From positions 1-64,000 of the IMG/VR virus record IMGVR_UViG_3300032291_002123: a stretch of 64,000 nucleotides of DNA; one strand, written 5' to 3'. Source of the DNA: a virus. A model generated the notes under the pieces. That model had not been told where the DNA came from. It saw only the letters and a program-made list of their open reading frames with translations, and searched no databases. Position 1 is the first letter of the stretch. Each line of letters begins with the position of its first letter. This document shows, in pieces, positions 46,128 through 54,038 of this stretch. A program made the position numbers and the translations under genes.

Positions 46128-46634
46128 CTAGAATTGAATAACTTGAACTTGTGTTGCGTCTGCACCAACGATGGTGCCAAGTTGCCATAGCCACTTGTCA
46201 TGCATGTCGATGCGCTCTGCAAGGAAGTTTATGATTCCCTGCTGGTTTAGAGCATTTGCGATTTCAAACGCCTCGAGCAGTGAGTCACGAAGAGTTTGGT
46301 TAATTCCGTGAAGAACTAAGGACATGGCAACAGGGTCGCCACCAGTTGGGCGAACCTCGATGCAAGAAAGACTTACGAAGTCTTGCAAGGTGAAAGGTGC
46401 GTCGTATCCGAGTTTACGAATGTGCTCAGCAAGTGGGTCAACTGCACTGTCTGCATCTTCGTAAAGTTTTTGGAAGAACTTGTGATACTGACTAAATTCA
46501 ATGCCACGAACGTTCCAATGAAAACCTTGAGCGGTGAACTTGTAGGCAGTGGTGTCTGCAAGAAGGCAAGACAACTTATGGACTAGTTCTTGCTTGCCAA
46601 CGCTAGCGCTGAGTTCGATTTCGATGTTTTCCAT
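46128..46634 (-). CDS. dps: Dps/ferritin-like protein
   Basis: 168 aa, the normal Dps length. FHWNVRGIEFSQYHKFFQ and VDPLAEHIRKLG are the Dps signature. All four ferroxidase ligands of the family are present at the right spacing: H39, H51, D66 and E70 (+12, +27, +31). Dps forms dodecamers that oxidise iron with peroxide and can bind DNA. AGGAGATATAA precedes the start. It sits between portal and giant protein 1 in the late operon, so it is made with structural proteins. Whether it is packaged or protects DNA in the cell is open. Confidence 0.9.
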   Translation of the reverse strand: MENIEIELSASVGKQELVHKLSCLLADTTAYKFTAQGFHWNVRGIEFSQYHKFFQKLYEDADSAVDPLAEHIRKLGYDAPFTLQDFVSLSCIEVRPTGGDPVAMSLVLHGINQTLRDSLLEAFEIANALNQQGIINFLAERIDMHDKWLWQLGTIVGADATQVQVIQF

Positions 46635-46643
46635 TTATATCTC

Positions 46644-48458
46644 CTAGATTTCTATCTTCGGTTCAGCAAGCAATCCTGCTGGTGCTTCGTCGCCTGTAGG
46701 TGCTGCAGGTTGCGGTGCTTCTGCTGGTGCAGGAGTAGGCGCTGCTTCTGGGGTAGGTGCAGGTTCGGCTGGCGGTGCTTGTTCTGGTGCAGCAGGTGGT
46801 GCTTCACCCTGAAGCATTTGCTCCATACCTGGCGGCATAGGTGCAGGGTTACCAGCCTGTGATGCCTCACGAACCTTGTCCATAACGTCTGGTGCAACAA
46901 CACCAAGCATTGCCTCTGTAAGTTCAGGTGTGATGACACCCTTGTTGATTAGAAGACGTAATGCAACTTCAGTTGGAGACGGAGCCTCTGCCTCTGAGAA
47001 ACCGTGGGTTCTACGCCAAGTCTCGAGGCTAACTGCCATCTTGTCGAAACCAGAGTCTGCATCTTGAGCACGGTCATTGCGAGTAGCAACAGCAGTAGGG
47101 TCAAACCAAACAACGATGCGGTTGACGTCGTTCTCTGAGAAACCGTTAGCAAGTAGATACGGACGTAGATACATAACAGTAAGAGCGTCAGCAATAAGCA
47201 ACATCAGTGGTTCAATGTGTGCTTTGTAAAGGCTCTCGTCGATTTGTAGAGCATTTGAATACTTAACGTTAGCCAAACCAGTAACGATGTCCTTAGGGAC
47301 GTCTAAGCCTTGGAGGATGCGCTCAAGCACACGGTCAGAACGCTCGGCAAGCATTGGGTCGAATGAACGCTCGAACTTAAACTGCTTAATCTTGTCGCCC
47401 AGTTCAGCAGGACCTCTAATGATAAGTGGGACTACGGCTGAGGCGCTGTCCTCGTCCTTAATCGGCGTGGTCATAGCGTCGATGAGTTGGTCTTCGAACT
47501 CGTCTTCGACTTCCTCTGGAGTTGGGTCGGTGTAGATGCCGTCTTGGTCATCGTAAGGGTAGTCAGGGTCTGGAGAAGCAGAAACGCTAAGTCCATCTGG
47601 CAAGTAAAGAGCACCTGCGTTTAGACGACTCTTAGCGGTGGCACGGAAAGTGCGGTTAAGCAAAAGAAGTTCAGAGCAAAGGTCAAGGATTCCACGTAGT
47701 GATGAATCCGCCTCTTCAGAGAAACGTGGGTGTGCTTTCCAAATACGTCCAACGAACGCACCCTTAGGAATTGGGATAACGCCTGGCTTACCTGCTGATG
47801 CTGCAGCAACCTTCAACTCTCGACGTGGAGTGATTAGGTAGTTGCCCTTACCATCTGTGGTCAACTCGTCAATAGAACGGATATCCCAAGACTCAGGCGC
47901 ACCCGTTCCCGGACGTGCAGGAATCTGGCTTAGGTAGCACTCGCCAGCAACCTGCAAGTTAAGTGCAGCATCTCGTAGCAAACCAGCCTGACCGCCGTAT
48001 GCGCTGTCGAGACGTGCGAGTGCACGCTCTGAAGCAGAAACCAAACGCTCGTCATAGTTTTCGACGTTGCGAATAGGTGACGGAGTTTCAGATGGGTTTT
48101 CAACTACTGCTGCATAAAGACGCACTCTTGAGACAACGGCAGCAACAAGGTTGAAAGCGTATTTGATTTCACCAATTGCGTCGTAATACTCCCACGCTTC
48201 CGTCTGCCACATGCTAGAGCCAGCACTACGACGTTGCCTAAACATATCTGCTTCATTGCGGTCACCAAGTTTGATTTGGGTAGCAGCAGCAGTAAGTGGA
48301 CGTGGTGTCGAGTAAACCGCTGGCTGTGCAGAGTTTGGGTTCTGATTTAGGAATACGGGTGGAATGTATTGTGTCTGAGGTGCGACAGGAGCCGACGCTC
48401 TTATACCCTGTTGTGGTCTTTTAGGGTTAGAGGCAGGTTCTTTACTAAAGATGCCCAA
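46644..48458 (-). CDS. Portal protein
   Basis: 604 aa. The core (WEYYDAIGEIKYAFNLVAAV, LNLQVAGECYLSQIPARP, FVGRIWKAHPRFSEEADSS, LLLNRTFRATAKSRLNAG, ERILQGLDVPKDIVTGLANV, YSNALQIDESLYKAHIEPL) is a portal of the actinophage type that forms the dodecameric DNA channel. The C-terminal ~90 residues are a Pro/Ala-rich tail. The start appears to be TTG 48458 with GGAACGGAGAG upstream. No MuF gene follows; Dps and the giant protein take that place. Confidence 0.93.
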   Translation of the reverse strand: MGIFSKEPASNPKRPQQGIRASAPVAPQTQYIPPVFLNQNPNSAQPAVYSTPRPLTAAATQIKLGDRNEADMFRQRRSAGSSMWQTEAWEYYDAIGEIKYAFNLVAAVVSRVRLYAAVVENPSETPSPIRNVENYDERLVSASERALARLDSAYGGQAGLLRDAALNLQVAGECYLSQIPARPGTGAPESWDIRSIDELTTDGKGNYLITPRRELKVAAASAGKPGVIPIPKGAFVGRIWKAHPRFSEEADSSLRGILDLCSELLLLNRTFRATAKSRLNAGALYLPDGLSVSASPDPDYPYDDQDGIYTDPTPEEVEDEFEDQLIDAMTTPIKDEDSASAVVPLIIRGPAELGDKIKQFKFERSFDPMLAERSDRVLERILQGLDVPKDIVTGLANVKYSNALQIDESLYKAHIEPLMLLIADALTVMYLRPYLLANGFSENDVNRIVVWFDPTAVATRNDRAQDADSGFDKMAVSLETWRRTHGFSEAEAPSPTEVALRLLINKGVITPELTEAMLGVVAPDVMDKVREASQAGNPAPMPPGMEQMLQGEAPPAAPEQAPPAEPAPTPEAAPTPAPAEAPQPAAPTGDEAPAGLLAEPKIEI

Positions 48459-48487
48459 AATGGCTCTCCGTTCCTGTCGAATTATCG

Positions 48488-48781
48488 CTAGTGGTCATAG
48501 CGAGACGTAATTATGCCAGCAACTGCGGATAATGCGAAAGGTAGGGCAACGACCACAGTTGCTGTTGGAACTATTGTATAGCAAATCGTGAGTAGTGATG
48601 CTACCCAAACGCTCATGCACCAGTTGCAAGTGAACAAATAACCTAATTTTGTGAGCGGAGAATAGCGCTTCCAAAGTCGTTGACGTAGGTCGTCAAAGAT
48701 AACGTCGGTGGTAAGCAAACGTGAAAATCTGAACGTTGCTAAGGAGAGAATAATTAGTTGAATGAAGGGTTCGTTAAGCAC
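48488..48781 (-). CDS. DUF1360-like membrane protein
   Basis: 97 aa from GTG 48781, which overlaps the upstream stop (GTGCTTAA) and so is translationally coupled; a longer in-frame ATG at 48841 would overlap the previous gene by 68 nt. Two or three membrane segments surround LGYLFTCNWCMSVWVASLL, the conserved TC-WC-S-W motif of DUF1360. Such genes are common near actinophage terminases and portals; function unknown. Confidence 0.8.
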   Translation of the reverse strand: MLNEPFIQLIILSLATFRFSRLLTTDVIFDDLRQRLWKRYSPLTKLGYLFTCNWCMSVWVASLLTICYTIVPTATVVVALPFALSAVAGIITSRYDH

Positions 48782-49160
48782 TTGGGTCTTTCGTAGAGGA
48801 TAGAGTGCGGTATGGATTCCAACTTCTGAGGCGAGAGCCACATCCGCAGTTGGTGTCTTTCTTGAAGGCTAGCATCTTTCCAGAAGAGGTCTTCACCTTG
48901 GAGTCTTCTTCCTGCTTTGGGTTCTTAATGAACTCTTGGATGCTCTCTTGGAAAACTATCTGTGCGCCATCAGGAGAGTCGGTGGCAATTACAACCATAG
49001 GAACGTCGACGTCATTGGTTATAACGATAACTCGAGCCGTTTGGATGTAGAAAGCGCCGTCTTGCTGAGGGTGGGATTGTAAGAGTTCGAGATTGCCGTC
49101 TTTGAAGGATGCAGGGGCGACGGAAACGTGGCAAGGAAAGATGTCGGATTGGATTTTCAT
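48774..49160 (-). CDS. Hypothetical protein with GCGSR motif, 128 aa
   Basis: Beta-rich N-terminus (DIFPCHVSVAPASFKDGNLE, VIVITNDVDVPMVVIAT), then a C-terminal NCGCGSRLRSWNPY motif that recurs in small proteins of actinophage head modules. RBS AGGAAAATAAAC. Function unknown; the Cys pair could bind metal. Confidence 0.7.
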   Translation of the reverse strand: MKIQSDIFPCHVSVAPASFKDGNLELLQSHPQQDGAFYIQTARVIVITNDVDVPMVVIATDSPDGAQIVFQESIQEFIKNPKQEEDSKVKTSSGKMLAFKKDTNCGCGSRLRSWNPYRTLSSTKDPSA

Positions 49161-49162
49161 GT

Positions 49163-49666
49163 TTATTTTCCTAGACGTCGAGCGATTGCACGGTTAGTAA
49201 CGTTTGACGCTCTAGCAATCTCCGAAATGGTTACGTTTTCATTATACAGGCTTTGAATTAGGAGGTTGAACTCGACGTTGGCTAATGCAGGTAGGGACGT
49301 CGACGCCATCCCACTACGGAATAGACGTGCTTCTTGGCTTAGAGTGGCTAGTTTCTTCTGGACGTCGACGGGAATGCCTGGCGAAAGCGGAGTCTTGCGC
49401 TGGTAACCCTTAGGCGGTGGAGTGTCGTCACCCCAAGGAGTTGGAACTGGATTTTGAGTGACGTTCGTCTGAGAAGCCGTTTTCACCCAATACTGAATGG
49501 TTGAACGTCCGAAAGGCGGTGAGAACGCTGCTCCGATTGCTTGTAAAGTCCAACCGACGTCGTAAAGTTGCTTCGCACGATACTTGAGTTGGCGTTGCGT
49601 AAGGGTGCCGAGCAACTCAACTTCCTGCGGGGGGAGTTTCTGGTCACGGGCATACTGTCTGGACAT
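49163..49666 (-). CDS. Double helix-turn-helix protein (terminase small-subunit candidate)
   Basis: 167 aa. N-terminal HTH-like segment VGWTLQAIGAAFSPPFGRST, a Pro-rich linker, then a C-terminal HTH (NVTISEIARASNVTNRAIAR). The same architecture occurs in the gene at 52707-53255 on the other side of the large terminase. Proteins like these recognise phage DNA ends in many systems, but the assignment is by position and HTH content only. No strong ribosome site before ATG 49666. Confidence 0.55.
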   Translation of the reverse strand: MSRQYARDQKLPPQEVELLGTLTQRQLKYRAKQLYDVGWTLQAIGAAFSPPFGRSTIQYWVKTASQTNVTQNPVPTPWGDDTPPPKGYQRKTPLSPGIPVDVQKKLATLSQEARLFRSGMASTSLPALANVEFNLLIQSLYNENVTISEIARASNVTNRAIARRLGK

Positions 49667-50221
49667 AATGTATTACTTTAGCACGAAAGTTCGAATGGTA
49701 TTTCTTTGGAAAAATTTTTGGGGGATTCTTATGCTACAGAGGGCGTTACGGTTTCGTTATAATAACTTTTTACTGACGGCAAAAATGATACATTAACGTA
49801 TTTTGGATTTGTTGCGTGAGAGGGCAGCGGTTATATTTCGACGCTCCCAGAAACGTTTCCGGAAACCATTTGATTGGTCAAAGGTCGAATTGTTTGGATG
49901 CGAATGACATTTGATTGATGTCGAGTTGCGATGGTGAAGTCAGGTTGTCAATGTTGCTATGTCATAAAAATGGATGACAACCTGTTCAGGTCGGGAATCG
50001 GCAATCGGCTACTTTCGCTTTGATTGTATCAATCAACAATCATTAGGAAGCAAACGATTATTTGTATTCTTGATGAGAGTGAATCTATGACATAAGAATT
50101 GACATAACTAATAAGCACTAAACAAAAGCAAAAGCAATTCGGCAATCAGAGAGATTTACTTTGATGCTAGTGAATTACAAAAGCCATAGGGGTCTTAGAT
50201 GATTGGCATCACTAACAAAGT

Positions 50222-50251
50222 TGATGAGTGTGATGAGTGATGAGTGATGAG
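50222..50251. repeat. TGATGAG short tandem repeats
   Basis: Four copies of TGATGAG; the first is separated by TG and the last three are head to tail. They lie in the gene-free region between the double-HTH gene and the phosphatase. Confidence 0.8.
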
Positions 50252-50358
50252 TAGAACTATTACATAAGGATAGAGATAGGTCATCCGCATCTGAGGTCAT
50301 CAATCACATAATGATTTTTATTTGTTAGGTGATAGAAGTCGGGTAAGGTAATCCTTAC

Positions 50359-50387
50359 TTGACATCAAACATAGATGCCCATAACCT
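50359..50387 (+). promoter_or_regulatory. Promoter of the phosphatase gene
   Basis: TTGACA, 17-bp spacer, TAACCT on the plus strand, 43 bp before ATG 50430. The same hexamer pair drives several minus-strand early genes. Confidence 0.75.
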
Positions 50388-50429
50388 TGATACTGACACC
50401 ATAAACAAAATCAAAAGGATGAAGCACTA

Positions 50430-50966
50430 ATGAATGACAATGACGGCGCACAATCGGCAAGCGATACCAGAGAATCATTTGCGGCAATAGACCGCAGAAC
50501 TTATCCGAAGTATACGCCCGTATGGTCAGAGATTCTGCCAGGCTTATGGCAAGGCGGCACATTAGATTCTGATAAGCACAATCAATACGCCGTACCGCTA
50601 ATCTCAAAGAGAGAGTTCGATTCGGTATTTACTTTGTATGCTCACGCCAATCCTGTTGATTGGTTTGTGAAAGAGTTTCGATTTGGGTTTATGGATAGCG
50701 ATGATACTGAGTTTGACACGGCACTACTAAAAAGAGTTGTTGCTCTTGCTCACGGCGATTGGAAGCGTGGCGAGAAAGTTCTCATTAGATGTCAAGCAGG
50801 TCTCAACCGCTCAGGCATAATCACCGCACTAGTTCTTATTCGTGATGGTCATTCTCCGAGCGAAGCAATTACTCTAATGAGAGCGAAGCGGAACGATTGG
50901 GTTCTATTCAATCCACACTTTGAGAAGTGGATTCTCAAACAATCACCGCAAGAGTGGCAAGACTAG
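50430..50966 (+). CDS. Dual-specificity protein phosphatase-like
   Basis: 178 aa, the only plus-strand gene. The P-loop C121-x5-R127 (RCQAGLNRSG) follows the CX5R(S/T) signature of cysteine phosphatases, with Arg instead of the usual His before the Cys. Candidate general acids are D89-D92 (FMDSDD). EILPGLWQGG and NPHFEKWI fit the DSP fold. It has its own promoter and an AAAAGGATG site. It converges on the terminase gene and overlaps its end by 4 nt. It could dephosphorylate host or phage proteins; the substrate is unknown. Confidence 0.82.
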   Translation: MNDNDGAQSASDTRESFAAIDRRTYPKYTPVWSEILPGLWQGGTLDSDKHNQYAVPLISKREFDSVFTLYAHANPVDWFVKEFRFGFMDSDDTEFDTALLKRVVALAHGDWKRGEKVLIRCQAGLNRSGIITALVLIRDGHSPSEAITLMRAKRNDWVLFNPHFEKWILKQSPQEWQD

Positions 50967-52351
50967 CGAAGTCTAAACAAACTCGAACGAGGGTCAGCAA
51001 GTTTCTTACTACCCATCGAGCGAGCAGTAATCTTTCCGCCAACGAACCCGGCAGGTGGCTTGATTAGTAAAGCCGTAAGAGCGTGAACAAGCGCATCAAC
51101 TCGGTCAGGTGATTTGCCCTCACCCGGAATCCAAGAATACATTTGTGATTCGAGGTCTACGAGGTAGCCAACGTGATGAACACGCCCTTGCTCATAAGCA
51201 AGAGTTACGGGTTCGGCTCTCAGCGCTTTGCCGTATTTGCTATGAACCTCTAACACTTTGATGGTCGGGTCAATCGCATTGATGGCATTGCGAACTAGCG
51301 CACCTCCTTGGTTCACCTCGGCGATAACCGGGCAACCCCATTTGCGAGCCATAGCCACAACTTTGTTAGCCCAGACCTCAGGCGAACCTAACACCGAAGC
51401 ATCCTCCAACACCCAAGCATTACGCTTATACAAGTCTCGCTCACCCGTCGATGAAACAACTACGATGCCACATTCATCACGAGGGTTCTCCGCAACTGAT
51501 GGGTCTACACCGATACAACGAAGTGGGGTGTTAGGTGGGTAAGTAGATTGTCTGTGCTTCTCGATGAGTTCCTCTGTCCATAGCGCACCCTCGACAGCAT
51601 CAAGCATCTCTCCATAAAGTTCTTGCTGTGCCAATCGAGTTCCAGCATAGACACCTGTAATCGCATCAATGTATGAGTTCGAGAGGTTGCCCGAGTTATC
51701 CATAGTCGAGCCACGAGTAATCACTACTCTGCCAGACTTAGCCTCCTCGATAAGTTTGTAAAGCAACGGCACACGCTTAGGTGTGGTGGTCACTAAGATT
51801 TGTGGGTTAGAGCCTAGACGAGTTCCAACTCGCAAGTTGTCGAACGCTGTCATACCGGCAGCATCAGGTGTCTGTCTCCAAGCAGCAATCTCATCGCCCC
51901 AAGCGTGAGTGAACTGAGGACCACGAAGTGAGTCAGGTTCATCCGCAGTAAAGCAAGTTGCTGTATTGCCATTGGGCCAAGTCAATCGTCGCTTAGATGG
52001 TTCGTAGAGTGGTCGCTCACTAGGTGGCGAGACATTCATAATCCCAGACTCACCCTCGACGATAACATCTCGCACATCCGCCGCAGTTCTAGCAACAAGA
52101 GCGAAACGCCTTTGCCCCGTGGTCGTGTATTTCGCTTGGTCTCGCACCCATTCGGCTGCCAGCCTAGTCTTACCGAATCCACGCCCAGCCATTACTAGCC
52201 AGATGTTCCAATCGCCCTCGGGTGTTTGCTGTTCAGGTCTACCCCAGACACTCCAATCCCATAGCAACGAGTCGGCATCCATACCAGATAAAGCCAACGC
52301 TCTTTCGTCGTCAGGCAGTTCAGCGAGAAGTTCCATAATACTTTTAGACAT
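50963..52351 (-). CDS. Terminase large subunit
   Basis: 462 aa. ATPase part: Walker A AGRGFGKT (55-62), Walker B-like HAWGDEIA, coupling segment LVTTTPKR. Nuclease part: CIGVDPSVAENPRDECGIVV, PVIAEVNQGG and KSPDRVDALVHAL give the acidic RNase H-like cluster. It packages DNA into the prohead through the portal. Weak ribosome site; it follows the 86-aa gene by 12 nt. Confidence 0.95.
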   Translation of the reverse strand: MSKSIMELLAELPDDERALALSGMDADSLLWDWSVWGRPEQQTPEGDWNIWLVMAGRGFGKTRLAAEWVRDQAKYTTTGQRRFALVARTAADVRDVIVEGESGIMNVSPPSERPLYEPSKRRLTWPNGNTATCFTADEPDSLRGPQFTHAWGDEIAAWRQTPDAAGMTAFDNLRVGTRLGSNPQILVTTTPKRVPLLYKLIEEAKSGRVVITRGSTMDNSGNLSNSYIDAITGVYAGTRLAQQELYGEMLDAVEGALWTEELIEKHRQSTYPPNTPLRCIGVDPSVAENPRDECGIVVVSSTGERDLYKRNAWVLEDASVLGSPEVWANKVVAMARKWGCPVIAEVNQGGALVRNAINAIDPTIKVLEVHSKYGKALRAEPVTLAYEQGRVHHVGYLVDLESQMYSWIPGEGKSPDRVDALVHALTALLIKPPAGFVGGKITARSMGSKKLADPRSSLFRLR

Positions 52352-52363
52352 AGGTCTATTGTA

Positions 52364-52624
52364 TTACTGATTCTCCCTAAGCATTAGAGTCAAACCGAGC
52401 GCAGTTAGTTCAACGCTCACCGCAATCAACGCCTCAATCCGAGCGTTCATCCTCGCTATGTATGGCGGTGGTTTTGGGTGTCCATCATTTAGCGAGTCTT
52501 GGGTTTGGCTTATCAACTTACTGAACAGCGCACAATACATCTCGCAATGAACCGAGTGGGTAATCTCACCCCATTCGATTTCGCTGTTGTATTTTTCGTA
52601 TAGGTCTTTTGTCATTTTATTCAT
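52364..52624 (-). CDS. Hypothetical protein, possibly leaderless mRNA
   Basis: 86 aa from ATG 52624. Helical (EWGEITHSVHCEMYCALFSK, IEALIAVSVELTALGLTLM); no family recognised. No Shine-Dalgarno is seen. A promoter-like element (ATGTCAG plus TACATT at 52631-52636) would start transcription at about this ATG, as in actinobacterial leaderless mRNAs. Confidence 0.65.
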   Translation of the reverse strand: MNKMTKDLYEKYNSEIEWGEITHSVHCEMYCALFSKLISQTQDSLNDGHPKPPPYIARMNARIEALIAVSVELTALGLTLMLRENQ

Positions 52625-52630
52625 AATCAA

Positions 52631-52660
52631 AATGTATCACGCACCTCTGACATTCTGAGA
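52631..52660 (-). promoter_or_regulatory. Class I-type promoter element (half site)
   Basis: TACATT -10 with ATGTCAG at the fixed class I distance; the -35 (TCTCAG) is poor. See the promoter class finding. Confidence 0.45.
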
Positions 52661-52661
52661 T

Positions 52662-52697
52662 AAAGAAAGACCCCAACCGAAGTCGAGGTCTTTCTTG
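52662..52697 (-). terminator. Intrinsic terminator after the HTH gene
   Basis: AAGAAAGACC/GGTCTTTCTT arms around a 14-nt loop, directly after the gene at 52707-53255; the 3' arm itself is T-rich. Confidence 0.7.
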
Positions 52698-52706
52698 GTT
52701 GTCCGA

Positions 52707-53255
52707 TTAGGCAACTCGGTTCTTGCTGTTGATTGGTTTGTATACCTTAGAGGTAGCGTTAGGCGCAGGTTTGTATCCATAGCGAGCAAGTCGGAATCGA
52801 ATTGCCCCGTGAGATACGCCTAGTCGCTTTGCCAATCGGTAGAGCGTAACTCCATCTATGCTGTGCGCTTGGTTCAGCAAGCGAGTGTATTCCTCTGCCT
52901 CAGCACGATACCTAGGCGAGTGAGAGCGAACCTGTTGCGCTAGCGGTTGTAGTTCGAGCAGACGAGTTAGAATCTCGTCAGACGGCTCAACATACTCACG
53001 CTTGATTTTCTCAGGGTGGAATGGTGGTGTCGGAATGATGTAGTCGTCTCCTAGTTCAAGACCGGGAGATTTCATTTCGATAATCTGTCGGATACGCTCA
53101 CGAGAGATACCGCAAGCATTTGCGATTGATTGAAGTGTCCAACCCATCGCTCTCAACTTGCGAACATACTCGTTGCGCTCGTCTCCGTCTTTGATTGTAA
53201 GAATCTTTGCTCTTACCTCAGGCGGTAGAGTGATTTGTCTTTTCATTTGGTTCAT
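52707..53255 (-). CDS. Double helix-turn-helix DNA-binding protein
   Basis: 182 aa. First HTH about residues 36-58 (GWTLQSIANACGISRERIRQ), linker with PTPPFHPEKIKREY, second HTH about 140-162 (VTLYRLAKRLGVSHGAIRFR). Architecture matches the 49163-49666 protein, suggesting paralogs on both sides of the large terminase. RBS AAGGACAGACAA. It has its own promoter and terminator, so it may be a regulator rather than a packaging protein. Confidence 0.75.
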   Translation of the reverse strand: MNQMKRQITLPPEVRAKILTIKDGDERNEYVRKLRAMGWTLQSIANACGISRERIRQIIEMKSPGLELGDDYIIPTPPFHPEKIKREYVEPSDEILTRLLELQPLAQQVRSHSPRYRAEAEEYTRLLNQAHSIDGVTLYRLAKRLGVSHGAIRFRLARYGYKPAPNATSKVYKPINSKNRVA

Positions 53256-53281
53256 TTGTCTGTCCTTATGTTGTTGTTTCT

Positions 53282-53309
53282 AGTTTAGATGGTTTGTTCA
53301 GTTCGTCAA
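53282..53309 (-). promoter_or_regulatory. Promoter of the double-HTH gene
   Basis: TTGACG, 16-bp spacer, TAAACT. A small CAAGAG/CTCTTG stem (53307-53325) overlaps the -35. Confidence 0.6.
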
Positions 53310-53331
53310 GAGTTGTATGCTCTTGGCTAAC

Positions 53332-53700
53332 TTAGTCAATAATCAATTTCACCTTGTCATCTCCATCAAAGACGGCAAGTAAGGTTGCTTCATCAACCAC
53401 GCCCGTGATTTGTAATCCGTTTTTCTCTTGGAATAACATAATGTCGCTCTTAGTAGCATCACCGAACCAGCCCTCTTTGTCTTTGAGAGCAAGTGTGAAG
53501 CCCAACTCGGCAAGTCTCTGCTGTAAGTAGTAGACACTCACCGAACGCTTAGAGATTGGGTTCTTGAATACAATCGCAGATAGGCGAACCTCAGCGATGT
53601 CGTCAAGTTTTATCCCAGCCTCAACCAATTTCCGCTCTTGGTGAGCATAAACTTGGTCTAAGGATACGGGAATAGGCACTTTGTATCGCTTTTCGGTCAT
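53332..53700 (-). CDS. Peptidoglycan-binding-domain protein
   Basis: 122 aa. Residues ~55-112 form a PG_binding_1-type domain (VYYLQQRLAELGF, GWFGDATKSDIMLFQEKNG, TGVVDEATLLAVFDG). The N-terminal half shows no catalytic motif. It overlaps the upstream 57-aa membrane protein stop (ATGA), so both are coupled. In this context it may be a cell-wall-binding part of the lysis apparatus. Confidence 0.75.
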   Translation of the reverse strand: MTEKRYKVPIPVSLDQVYAHQERKLVEAGIKLDDIAEVRLSAIVFKNPISKRSVSVYYLQQRLAELGFTLALKDKEGWFGDATKSDIMLFQEKNGLQITGVVDEATLLAVFDGDDKVKLIID

Positions 53701-53870
53701 TCAGACCTCTGTGCGAGGATTGATGCCACGATAGCCCCAGAAGCAAGGGAAATCACTAAATTAGTGGCTCCGGGAGCCAAAATAGCCACAAAAATAGCCA
53801 AAATCGTCAAAAATACAGCAAAAATGGCACTCCAAACCACATTTTTCAGCAAAAATCGCAGTTTATTCAT
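53697..53870 (-). CDS. Small two-TM membrane protein (holin candidate)
   Basis: 57 aa. MNKLRFLLKNVVWSAIFAVF leads into two hydrophobic segments (about 11-32 and 36-53) with a PGATN turn and a charged end (AQRSE). Size, topology and coupling to a peptidoglycan-binding gene suggest a holin or spanin-like role. GGAGAAAAAAG precedes ATG 53870. Confidence 0.65.
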   Translation of the reverse strand: MNKLRFLLKNVVWSAIFAVFLTILAIFVAILAPGATNLVISLASGAIVASILAQRSE

Positions 53871-54030
53871 CTTTTTTCTCCTTTTTAGAGGTCGGCAGCA
53901 CTACCCCAAGCAAAGGGCCGCTGTTTTTCCACGCATTTTGTTTCTTTATTATGATTTTCTGTATAACATAATACAAACCTCCATAAATAGCAAGCAATCC
54001 GAGCAGAGATAGCACGATAATTAGTTCCAT
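53863..54030 (-). CDS. Small one-TM membrane protein
   Basis: 55 aa: one N-terminal membrane segment (ELIIVLSLLGLLAIYGGLYY) and a basic tail ending KKEKKDE. It overlaps the next gene by 8 nt. One copy of the 25-bp element lies inside its coding sequence (53911-53935, encoding NAWKNSGP). Possibly a second lysis-related protein. Confidence 0.6.
   Translation of the reverse strand: MELIIVLSLLGLLAIYGGLYYVIQKIIIKKQNAWKNSGPLLGVVLPTSKKEKKDE
53911..53935 (-). repeat. 25-bp bipartite element, copy a (in coding sequence)
   Basis: TGCGTGGAAAA-ACAGCG-GCCCTTTG within the 55-aa membrane-protein gene. Confidence 0.75.
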
Positions 54031-54038
54031 TTGAGTTC

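Larger units (their letters stand above)
49667..50429. other. 763-bp gene-free AT-rich region
   Basis: No ORF is supported on either strand. It holds palindrome GTTTCC-GGAAAC (49855-49866), the inverted repeat GACAT-N7-ATGTC (49906-49922), four TGATGAG copies (50222-50251), several scattered TGACATAA words, and the phosphatase promoter at its right end. A weak minus-strand promoter for the late genes may lie at 49756-49783 (TTGCCG, 15-bp gap, TATAAC). It could be an origin, a packaging (cos/pac) region next to the terminase, or a late control region. Confidence 0.6.

Noticed and set aside
50222-50251. TGATGAG repeats as a CRISPR or satellite array
   Set aside because: Only 7-bp units with no spacers; better seen as short repeats in a control region.
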